Assembly: GCA_024762895.1 (NCBI GenBank)
Contig: JANTGN010000041.1
Span: 1-16,351, forward strand
Length of the DNA: 16,351 nt
Direction: 5' to 3'
Source: Thiotrichales bacterium
Lineage (GTDB): Bacteria > Pseudomonadota > Gammaproteobacteria > J044
In this document: positions 7,356 through 13,261 of the stretch, in pieces
Numbering within the stretch: position 1 is the first letter of the stretch
Layout of the letters: every line of letters begins with the position of its first letter
The notes under the pieces: model-generated
What the model saw: the letters and a program-made list of their open reading frames with translations, nothing else
Database searches by the model: none
What the model was told of the DNA's origin: nothing
Program-made: the position numbers and the translations under genes

Positions 7356-7381
7356 AAGCCTTTTGTCGAATTGGCCTATGA
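7354..7381 (+). promoter_or_regulatory. Sigma-28-like promoter candidate for the chemoreceptor
   Basis: Read rightward, TAAAGCCT, a 12-base spacer and GCCTATGA resemble a sigma-28 promoter. The -10 matches six of eight positions of GCCGATAA, but the spacer is one base longer than usual. It shares its TAAA with the leftward candidate, so the two would be back to back. The resulting leader to the start codon at 7665 would be long, about 275 bases. Confidence 0.28.
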
Positions 7382-7429
7382 ATTGAGTACATTCAGGCAG
7401 GTGCACAATCGTCGATTTCGTATCTATCC

Positions 7430-7513
7430 GGCTTGTTATCATTATCGGAGTAACCCATCAGGCAGTATCTACTGAGTCTTGTGAGGAAGATTGCTCAGTA
7501 GTTATAACAAGTC
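7430..7513 (+). repeat. Nested inverted repeat in the chemoreceptor leader
   Basis: GGCTTGTTAT (7430-7439) can pair with ATAACAAGTC (7504-7513): nine Watson-Crick pairs and one G-U. Inside it CTACTGAG (7469-7476) pairs perfectly with CTCAGTAG (7494-7501), and TCTT (7477-7480) with AAGA (7487-7490), leaving a 3-base bulge and a 6-base loop. Only two bases separate the inner and outer stems on the 3' side, while 29 bases lie between them on the 5' side. The structure could be a leader RNA element or a small RNA. It resembles no riboswitch family that I recognise. Confidence 0.45.
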
Positions 7514-7654
7514 ATAGGACTAACCCATGTCATGAGCTGGACGAAGGTACATACACCTCGAAAGCCAGGGCATATTCTACTCTGCGATGCTAGACATCCT
7601 GGAATCAAGTGAATATTCTGATACCAGGCAAAGGAAATTACGCCATCATCAAAC

Positions 7655-7660
7655 GGAGGG
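7655..7660 (+). promoter_or_regulatory. Shine-Dalgarno site that sets the chemoreceptor start
   Basis: GGAGGG lies four bases before the ATG at 7665. This strong site decides for that start over an upstream in-frame ATG at 7587, which would add 26 hydrophilic residues before the first membrane helix and has no ribosome site. Confidence 0.7.
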
Positions 7661-7664
7661 ATCC

Positions 7665-9356
7665 ATGAAATTACCCAGTATCAGTATTAAGGCCAAGGTC
7701 ATTGGCCTATCCGCATTACTCCTTGGATTGCTCCTGATTGCAACCATCTATGCGTTGTTCAAGATGGGGCAGGTTGGAATCAAGATTGTCACCATCACCG
7801 AAGAAGATATTCCCCTCACGCTCATTATTTCTGAGATCACGGTCAGTCAGCTTGAGCAGGCCATTAGTTTTGAGCGGGCACATAAATATTCGCTTCTAAT
7901 GACGAAGAACCCCTCAGCGACCGGCATCTATCAGGATGCCATTTCCGCCTTTGAAAAACACGGTCAGGTTGTCAATGCGGATATCAAGCGTGGTGTAGTG
8001 ATTGCCGAGGGTGCGATCGAGCATGCCCACAGTGAAGAAGAGCGTCTCGAGTTCGAACATGTGTTGACCATACTCAGAGACGTTGAGCATAAGCATGCGC
8101 AGTTTGAGCAATTGACGCATCAGGCCCTTGAGTCAATCGATGATGGGGATATAGAGGCGGCCCGGGAGCTAAGTGAAGAAATTCTGGTGATTGAAGAAAA
8201 GCTGGACCATGAGCTGGAGGAACTACTGACTGAAATTGGGCAGTTTACGCAGGTCTCAGCCCAGGAGGCGGAGCATGAAGAACAGGCCGCCATGAAGACC
8301 TTATTCATCATTAGCATCATCGCCATTATTATTGGTGTGGTTATCTCCTGGCTGATTATTTCCATGATTTCGAGAGGCCTCAAGGAAGCCATAGAGGTGG
8401 CAGAAACGATTTCCAATGGAGATCTGACCCGGGATGTACCGGATCGGGGGCAGAATGAGATAGGGATGCTTATGGATTCCATACGGAATATGCAGCAGGC
8501 CCTGCGTCAGATGGTAATCGATCTGAATGACTCTTCATCTCAGCTGGCTGCCGCTTCAGAACAGTTGTCGGCGGTAAGTGAGGAGACCAACAGAAACCTG
8601 CATCAACAGCAACTGGAGATTGAGCAGGTGGCTACCGCCATGAATGAGATGACGGCCACTGTACACGAGGTGGCAAGCAGTGCGGGGATGACCTCGAAGA
8701 CGGCTATGGATACCAATAAGGAAGCGATGGAAGAGGCGCGTATTGTGAAGGAAACGGTCGCCACGATAGAACAAATGGCTAATGAGGTAAATCATACGGC
8801 CGATGTGATTGATATTCTGGGGCAGCATAGCGACAACATTGGGACCGTACTGGAAGTGATTAAGAGTGTTGCTGAGCAGACTAATCTACTGGCCCTGAAT
8901 GCGGCCATCGAGGCGGCAAGGGCTGGTGAACAGGGGAGAGGTTTTGCCGTAGTTGCGGATGAGGTGCGGACTCTGGCTCAACGAACGCAGGAATCGACAC
9001 AGGAAATACAGGAGATGATCGAGAAGCTACAGGGCGGTGCGCATAACGCAGCAGCGGCGATCGCATCGGGCCGTCAGCAAGCCCAGGCAGGGCTCGATCA
9101 GATTAAACATACCGGCGAACAGCTGATCCAGCTCACCGAGTACGTCTCTCAGATCAATGATATGAATACTCAGATAGCGACCGCCGCCGAAGAGCAGTCC
9201 AGTGTTGCCGAGGAGATCAATCGCAATGTCACTAATGTCAGTCAGCTGAGTGAGCAGAATGCCACGGCCTCGAATCAGACAACAGCCTCAAGTGAGGAAC
9301 TGGCACGTATGGCGCAACATCTGCAGTTATTGATTGGCCGGTTCAGATTGGCTTAA
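7665..9356 (+). CDS. Methyl-accepting chemotaxis protein
   Basis: This inner-membrane chemoreceptor would relay a periplasmic stimulus to the CheA/CheW array. The 563-residue protein has membrane helices at about 12-33 and 212-235. They flank a helical periplasmic sensor of about 175 residues that looks like a four-helix bundle. A HAMP linker follows at about 236-288. The long cytoplasmic coiled coil has its conserved tip at about 397-440 (VAEQTNLLALNAAIEAARAG, then RGFAVVADEVRTLAQRT). Glutamine- and glutamate-rich heptads on both sides are candidate methylation sites. There is no C-terminal CheR-docking pentapeptide; the protein ends at GRFRLA. The sensor is rich in acidic residues and has ten histidines (73, 99, 120, 122, 132, 142, 144, 152, 182, 204). 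The ligand is unknown. It is transcribed away from pomAB. Confidence 0.95.
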   Translation: MKLPSISIKAKVIGLSALLLGLLLIATIYALFKMGQVGIKIVTITEEDIPLTLIISEITVSQLEQAISFERAHKYSLLMTKNPSATGIYQDAISAFEKHGQVVNADIKRGVVIAEGAIEHAHSEEERLEFEHVLTILRDVEHKHAQFEQLTHQALESIDDGDIEAARELSEEILVIEEKLDHELEELLTEIGQFTQVSAQEAEHEEQAAMKTLFIISIIAIIIGVVISWLIISMISRGLKEAIEVAETISNGDLTRDVPDRGQNEIGMLMDSIRNMQQALRQMVIDLNDSSSQLAAASEQLSAVSEETNRNLHQQQLEIEQVATAMNEMTATVHEVASSAGMTSKTAMDTNKEAMEEARIVKETVATIEQMANEVNHTADVIDILGQHSDNIGTVLEVIKSVAEQTNLLALNAAIEAARAGEQGRGFAVVADEVRTLAQRTQESTQEIQEMIEKLQGGAHNAAAAIASGRQQAQAGLDQIKHTGEQLIQLTEYVSQINDMNTQIATAAEEQSSVAEEINRNVTNVSQLSEQNATASNQTTASSEELARMAQHLQLLIGRFRLA

Positions 9357-9437
9357 AGGTCATAGAGTTTCTTGGGCTGTTAAATGGTCAGGCAATCAAT
9401 GGTTGCATGAACACTATGAAAAGAACATTCAGGTAAT

Positions 9438-9514
9438 TGGTGGGCCCGGTAGGACTTGAACCTACGACCAATGGATTATGAGTCCACTGCTCTAACCAAC
9501 TGAGCTACAGGCCC
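9438..9514 (-). tRNA. tRNA-Ile (anticodon CAU, lysidine-type)
   Basis: The leftward strand gives a full 77-base cloverleaf with an encoded CCA end. The D-arm reads AGCTCAGTTGGTTAGAGC, the anticodon loop CTCATAA has CAU at 9480-9478, and the T-arm contains GGTTCAAGTCC. CAU occurs in initiator, elongator Met and minor Ile tRNAs. A 1-72 G-C pair excludes the initiator. The acceptor stem has C4-G69 and C5-G68, which are features of the E. coli minor Ile tRNA modified by TilS; the elongator tRNA-Met has U4-A69 and A5-U68. I therefore call it the AUA-reading tRNA-Ile. Elongator Met remains the alternative. It lies 53 bases downstream of rpoD on the same strand. Confidence 0.85.
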
Positions 9515-9524
9515 GAAAGGAGTT

Positions 9525-9554
9525 TGCCCGGCGCATAATACGCATTGCCGGGCA
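9525..9554 (-). terminator. Inverted repeat after rpoD, possible terminator
   Basis: TGCCCGGC (9525-9532) and GCCGGGCA (9547-9554) form a perfect 8-bp GC-rich stem with a 14-base loop, starting 13 bases past the rpoD stop. On the leftward message it is followed by AACTCCTTT rather than a U-run, so intrinsic termination would be inefficient. The same bases also hold the predicted tRNA promoter. Confidence 0.45.
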
Positions 9555-9563
9555 TGCTGTGAA
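9535..9563 (-). promoter_or_regulatory. Sigma-70 promoter candidate for tRNA-Ile
   Basis: Read leftward, TTCACA (9563-9558; five of six to TTGACA), exactly 17 bases, then TATTAT (9540-9535; five of six to TATAAT) form a strong promoter match. The discriminator is GC-rich (GCGCCGG), as in stringently controlled stable-RNA promoters. Transcription would start near 9528, about 14 bases before the mature tRNA 5' end at 9514. Confidence 0.55.
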
Positions 9564-9567
9564 GGGT

Positions 9568-11397
9568 TTATTCCAGATCCAGGAAACTACGCAACATCTC
9601 GGAACGAGAAGGGTGGCGTAGCTTTCTCAGTGCCTTGGCTTCGATCTGACGGATGCGCTCACGCGTGACATCAAACTGTTTGCCGACCTCTTCCAGGGTG
9701 TGGTCGGTGTTCATGTCGATACCAAAACGCATACGTAGTACCTTGGCCTCGCGAGGCGTCAGGCTACCCAGTACACCACGGGTGGCTTCACCCAGGCTGA
9801 CGTCAGTGGCCGAATCAATAGGCGATACGACGTTGGCATCTTCAATGAAATCACCCAGGTGTGAATCTTCATCATCGCCAATGGGCGTCTCCATGGAGAT
9901 GGGCTCCTTGGCGATCTTCAGGACCTTGCGGACCTTCTCTTCGGGGATCTCCATGCGTTCGGCCAGTTCTTCGGGTGTAGCCTCACGACCCATTTCCTGT
10001 AGCATCTGACGCGAGATACGATTGAGCTTGTTGATGGTCTCAATCATATGTACAGGGATACGAATGGTGCGAGCCTGGTCGGCAATGGAGCGGGTAATGG
10101 CCTGGCGAATCCACCAGGTGGCATAAGTCGAGAACTTGTAACCACGACGGTATTCAAACTTGTCGACGGCCTTCATCAGGCCGATGTTACCTTCCTGGAT
10201 CAGGTCCAGGAACTGCAGGCCACGGTTGGTGTATTTCTTGGCAATCGAAATAACCAGTCTCAGGTTGGCTTCGACCATTTCTTTCTTGGCCCGACGCGCC
10301 TTGGCCTCGCCTATGGACATGCGGCGATTAATTTCCTTGATGTCGGTGATCTTGAGGCCGGCATCGGTCTCGATGTTGATGAGTTTTTGTTGCGCACGCT
10401 GGATCTCATCCTTGAATTCCTTGAGTACGGGTACGTACTTTTTCTTGGATTTGAGGTGCGTATCCAGCCACTTGAGATTGGTCTCGTTTTCAGGGAACGA
10501 GTCGATAAACTCCTTGCGGGGCATGTGCGACTTCTTGACACACATGTCCATGATCAGGCGTTCATGCATGCGAATGCGGGCGATAACGTCGTGCATCTCC
10601 CAGGCCAGGGCGTCCATAACACGGGGAACCAGCTTGAACTCCAGGAAGAAGTCGGCCAGTTCGGACTGTGCCTTGTTGAGGGCCTTTTTATCGCCCTTGG
10701 CGGCGGCCTTGATCACCTTGGTATGTAGTTTGCCCAGATGGGTGAATTTCTCACGGGCCTCTTCGGGATCGGGTCCGGTATCGACCACCTCTTCCGTGTC
10801 GTCGTCTGAGTCGTCGATATTATCCTCATCATTTGCCGCTACCTGTGGTGCAGCGGGTACAGGGAGCTCATCTTCGGCATTGGGATCGATAAACTTGACC
10901 AGGATATTGGTCAGCTTTTCTTCCTCGGTGTCGACCCTGGCATACAACTCCAGTAAGACCTGGATGGCATGGGGGAAAAAGGCAAGGGCATGCTGTACCT
11001 GGGCCTGACCTTCCTCGATACGCTTAGCGATCTTGATCTCACCCTCACGGGTCAGTAGCTCAACGGAACCCATCTCACGCATGTACATGCGGACGGGATC
11101 AGTAGTGCGACCAAATTCGCTTTCCAGGGTGGCGAGGGCGGCAGCGGCTTCCTCGGCGACATCATCATCGGCAGAAACTGCTGAGTCGGACATGGTCAGT
11201 GATTCGGGGTCCGGGGCCTGCTCAAACACCTGTATACCCATGTCATTGATCATGCTGATAATATCTTCGATCTGTTCTGGATCGACGACGGTGTCCGGTA
11301 GGTGGTCGTTGACCTCCGCATAGGTGAGGTAACCCTGCTCCTTACCTTTGGTAATGAGGGTCTTCAGACGAGATTGCTGTTCAGCTGAATTATCCAT
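9568..11397 (-). CDS. rpoD: RNA polymerase sigma factor RpoD (sigma-70)
   Basis: This is the primary sigma factor, which directs RNA polymerase to housekeeping promoters. At 609 residues it is close to the E. coli length of 613. Region 1.1 is at about 5-60 (GYLTYAEVNDHLP) and region 1.2 at about 95-130 (GRTTDPVRMYMREMG). The non-conserved region at about 135-360 includes an acidic stretch near 189-206. Region 2 spans about 372-450, with the -10-reading helix YATWWIRQAITRSIADQ (Q432 and T435 equal E. coli Q437 and T440). Region 3 follows. Region 4 ends with the -35-reading helix VTRERIRQIEAKALRKL (R579, E580, R583, Q584). It ends in SFLDLE. The gene lies 77 bases after dnaG on the same strand, the usual dnaG-rpoD order. 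Confidence 0.99.
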   Translation of the reverse strand: MDNSAEQQSRLKTLITKGKEQGYLTYAEVNDHLPDTVVDPEQIEDIISMINDMGIQVFEQAPDPESLTMSDSAVSADDDVAEEAAAALATLESEFGRTTDPVRMYMREMGSVELLTREGEIKIAKRIEEGQAQVQHALAFFPHAIQVLLELYARVDTEEEKLTNILVKFIDPNAEDELPVPAAPQVAANDEDNIDDSDDDTEEVVDTGPDPEEAREKFTHLGKLHTKVIKAAAKGDKKALNKAQSELADFFLEFKLVPRVMDALAWEMHDVIARIRMHERLIMDMCVKKSHMPRKEFIDSFPENETNLKWLDTHLKSKKKYVPVLKEFKDEIQRAQQKLINIETDAGLKITDIKEINRRMSIGEAKARRAKKEMVEANLRLVISIAKKYTNRGLQFLDLIQEGNIGLMKAVDKFEYRRGYKFSTYATWWIRQAITRSIADQARTIRIPVHMIETINKLNRISRQMLQEMGREATPEELAERMEIPEEKVRKVLKIAKEPISMETPIGDDEDSHLGDFIEDANVVSPIDSATDVSLGEATRGVLGSLTPREAKVLRMRFGIDMNTDHTLEEVGKQFDVTRERIRQIEAKALRKLRHPSRSEMLRSFLDLE

Positions 11398-11447
11398 GTG
11401 CCGTGATGTGCCTGATCAAAATGGAACCAAGAACTTTAGCATATTCA

Positions 11448-11460
11448 GGCTGGTTCAGCC
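11448..11460 (-). other. Short inverted repeat in the dnaG-rpoD gap
   Basis: GGCTG and CAGCC form a 5-bp stem around a 3-base loop in the 77-base gap. Downstream on the leftward strand TAAAGT could serve as a weak -10 for rpoD, with TGGCTG 17 bases before it as a poor -35 (three of six). Neither is strong. I see no clear LexA or heat-shock site in this gap. Confidence 0.2.
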
Positions 11461-11474
11461 AGTCTATATGCCAC

Positions 11475-13214
11475 CTAAGTGTTACTTTTCTGAGTAGTCA
11501 GAAGCGTGCTTAGCTCCTTTTTCTCAGTGTCATCCAGAACCGTGTGTTCGGCCTTGTGCAGTAGTAATTCAAGGCGCTGGTCATTATGCCTACGCTGGAG
11601 CTGGTTCATGGCGTCGTGAAACAGGGGAGTCAGATCCAGATCTTCTCCTCCCGGAGGTGACCATTCCATCAGGCGGTGAAGATGAGCCTCTTCTTCACGG
11701 CCTCTCCACCGTTCCAGGAGTGCTGCTGTACTTAGATTGGGGTTTTGGTGAATATTTTCAAGTAATTCCCTGACAATCGGCAGTCCTGGCAGGTCCAGTT
11801 CATGTAGAAATTGGGTCGCTGAAGCTTCTGAAGCTAGCTGAGGCTGGTGCAGGAGGGCATGAATGACCAGTCTGACCGGGGTGACCTGCAATTGTTGCCG
11901 CCGGTCCTGCCTTTGCGAGGCCGTCTGGCTGGGCTGGTTGAGAATGTTATGTAGCTGATGCGGGTGAATATGGCTGACTCGACCCAGCTCTTCGACCAGA
12001 TGCGTCTTGAGCAGCCCTCCCTGCATATCCTGAATCAGTTCCATACCTGCTCTTGCCAATTGAGTTCGACCGGTCTGGCTGTGGCTATTATGAGACTGGG
12101 TCAGAGATTGAATGAAGAACTCTGCCAGGCCGGTGGCCTGTTCTAACTGGGCTTCAAAACCTTCCTTGCCGAGCTTCCTGACCAGGCTGTCCGGGTCTTC
12201 TCCTTCTTCCAGGAACAGGAAATAGGCATCACGGCCATCCTGCATCTGGGGCAGAGCGGTTTTCAGGGCCTTGAGAGCGGCATCTCGTCCGGCCCGGTCG
12301 CCATCAAAGCAAAAAACAATTTCAGGCACGATTCTAAACAACCGCTGGATATGTTCTGCGCTGGTGGCCGTCCCCAGGGTGGCAACGGCATAGCGAATGT
12401 CGTGTTGCGCCAGGGCGATGACATCCATGTAGCCTTCGACGACCAGCAGCCGATCGAGTTTACGGGTATGCTGGCGCGCCTCGTATAGTCCATAGGCCTC
12501 CTGCCCCTTGTGAAAGGTCGAGGTTTCCGGGGAATTGAGATATTTCGGGCTGCCGTCATTCAGTACTCGGCCGCCAAAGGCGATCACCTGCCCCTTGCGG
12601 TCACGGATGGGGAACATGATACGATTTCTGAACCGGTCGTAATAGCGGCCACTGTCGTTCCTGATGACCAGCCCGGCCAGTTCCATGTCCTCTGGGGAGG
12701 CCTGGACATGTTTGATCAGACCGTCCCATTCATCGGGGGCGTATCCCAGCCCATAGTCACGCGCAATCTCACCACTCAGACCGCGTGTCTTGAGGTATTC
12801 GACCGCCTCGGGGTGTTTCTTCAGTTGATTCTGGTAATAGCTGGCAGCCTTTTCCAGCAATTGATACTGGTTCTTTATCTTTGGGCTGGCCTGTTGTCCC
12901 GAGGGGCCTGGCCCGGAATCCCTTGGGACCTCCAGGCCTGCATCATGGGCCAGCGTTTCGATGGCCTCGACAAAATCCAGGTGCTCATATTCCATCAGGA
13001 ACCCGATCGCAGAGCCATTAGCGCCACAGCCAAAGCAGTGGTAGAACTGCTTGGTTGGACTAACGGTAAAGGAAGGGGTCTTTTCGTTATGAAAAGGGCA
13101 GCAGGCCGTATATTCACGGCCTGCTTTTTTCAGGGGAACGCGCTGGTTGATGACCTCGACGATATCGGTCCGTGTCAGCAACTCATCGATAAAATGCTCT
13201 GGAATCCTCCCCAT
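11475..13214 (-). CDS. dnaG: DNA primase
   Basis: DnaG makes the RNA primers for DNA replication and works with the DnaB helicase. The 579-residue length is normal. The N-terminal zinc-binding domain has C39, H42, C60 and C63 (CCPFHNEKTPSFT and FYHCFGCG). The catalytic core follows, with YYDRFRNRIMFPI at about 191-203. Its TOPRIM part has E260 in VVEGYMDV, D304 and D306 in FDGDRAGRDA, and the EGEDPDSLV segment (337-345). The C-terminal part, from about 440, should bind DnaB and is the least conserved. The start MGRIPEHFIDELL aligns with the known N terminus, although the ribosome site before it is weak. It lies 47 bases after gltB and 77 before rpoD. The rpsU gene that often precedes dnaG in this phylum is not next to it. 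Confidence 0.98.
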   Translation of the reverse strand: MGRIPEHFIDELLTRTDIVEVINQRVPLKKAGREYTACCPFHNEKTPSFTVSPTKQFYHCFGCGANGSAIGFLMEYEHLDFVEAIETLAHDAGLEVPRDSGPGPSGQQASPKIKNQYQLLEKAASYYQNQLKKHPEAVEYLKTRGLSGEIARDYGLGYAPDEWDGLIKHVQASPEDMELAGLVIRNDSGRYYDRFRNRIMFPIRDRKGQVIAFGGRVLNDGSPKYLNSPETSTFHKGQEAYGLYEARQHTRKLDRLLVVEGYMDVIALAQHDIRYAVATLGTATSAEHIQRLFRIVPEIVFCFDGDRAGRDAALKALKTALPQMQDGRDAYFLFLEEGEDPDSLVRKLGKEGFEAQLEQATGLAEFFIQSLTQSHNSHSQTGRTQLARAGMELIQDMQGGLLKTHLVEELGRVSHIHPHQLHNILNQPSQTASQRQDRRQQLQVTPVRLVIHALLHQPQLASEASATQFLHELDLPGLPIVRELLENIHQNPNLSTAALLERWRGREEEAHLHRLMEWSPPGGEDLDLTPLFHDAMNQLQRRHNDQRLELLLHKAEHTVLDDTEKKELSTLLTTQKSNT

Positions 13215-13229
13215 ATACGTGGAATCCGG

Positions 13230-13253
13230 GGCCGGTCTAATTCAGGACCGGCC
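13230..13253 (-). terminator. Hairpin between gltB and dnaG
   Basis: GGCCGGTC (13230-13237) and GACCGGCC (13246-13253) form a perfect 8-bp stem with an 8-base loop in the 47-base gap. On the leftward message it begins 8 bases after the gltB stop and no U-run follows. It could be a partial terminator, an mRNA-processing or stability element, or both. It ends 15 bases before the dnaG start. Confidence 0.5.
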
Positions 13254-13261
13254 TTCCTGGA

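Larger units (their letters stand above)
7219..7664. other. Divergent intergenic region between pomA and the chemoreceptor
   Basis: These 446 bases hold no convincing gene. They are AT-richer than their surroundings and serve as the 5' region of both the stator operon (leftward) and the chemoreceptor (rightward). They contain sigma-28-like elements in both directions near 7329-7381, a small hairpin at the pomA ribosome site, three copies of GGANTAACC (7243, 7447, 7517), and a nested inverted repeat at 7430-7513. I see no sigma-54 element with the GG/GC spacing and no GEMM-type c-di-GMP riboswitch core. Confidence 0.7.

Noticed and set aside
7587..7664. Upstream ATG that would lengthen the chemoreceptor by 26 residues
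   Set aside because: The extra segment is charged and polar, has no ribosome site, and would precede a membrane helix that normally starts near the N terminus. The GGAGGG before 7665 supports the later start.
7382..7664. Cyclic di-GMP riboswitch (GEMM class I) before the chemoreceptor
   Set aside because: I looked for it because of the long leader and the gene type, but the conserved GCAAAGCC core and the matching GGGUUACCG receptor segment are not present in order on the sense strand.
9357..9437. Bidirectional terminator between the chemoreceptor and the tRNA
   Set aside because: Only a 4-bp stem (GCAA with TTGC) is visible, with no adjacent T-run on either strand; too weak to annotate.
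10160..11008. Rightward open frame of 282 codons inside rpoD
   Set aside because: It lies wholly antisense to the highly conserved rpoD and its translation is serine-rich, typical of an antisense frame. A second one at 10048-10728 is rejected for the same reason.
13195..13227. Repeated GGAATCC on both sides of the dnaG start (13201-13207 and 13221-13227)
   Set aside because: It is a 7-base repeat, one copy coding, with no dyad symmetry or third copy. The SD-like GGGGAGG falls after the ATG, but no suitable in-frame start follows it, so it does not change the start call.
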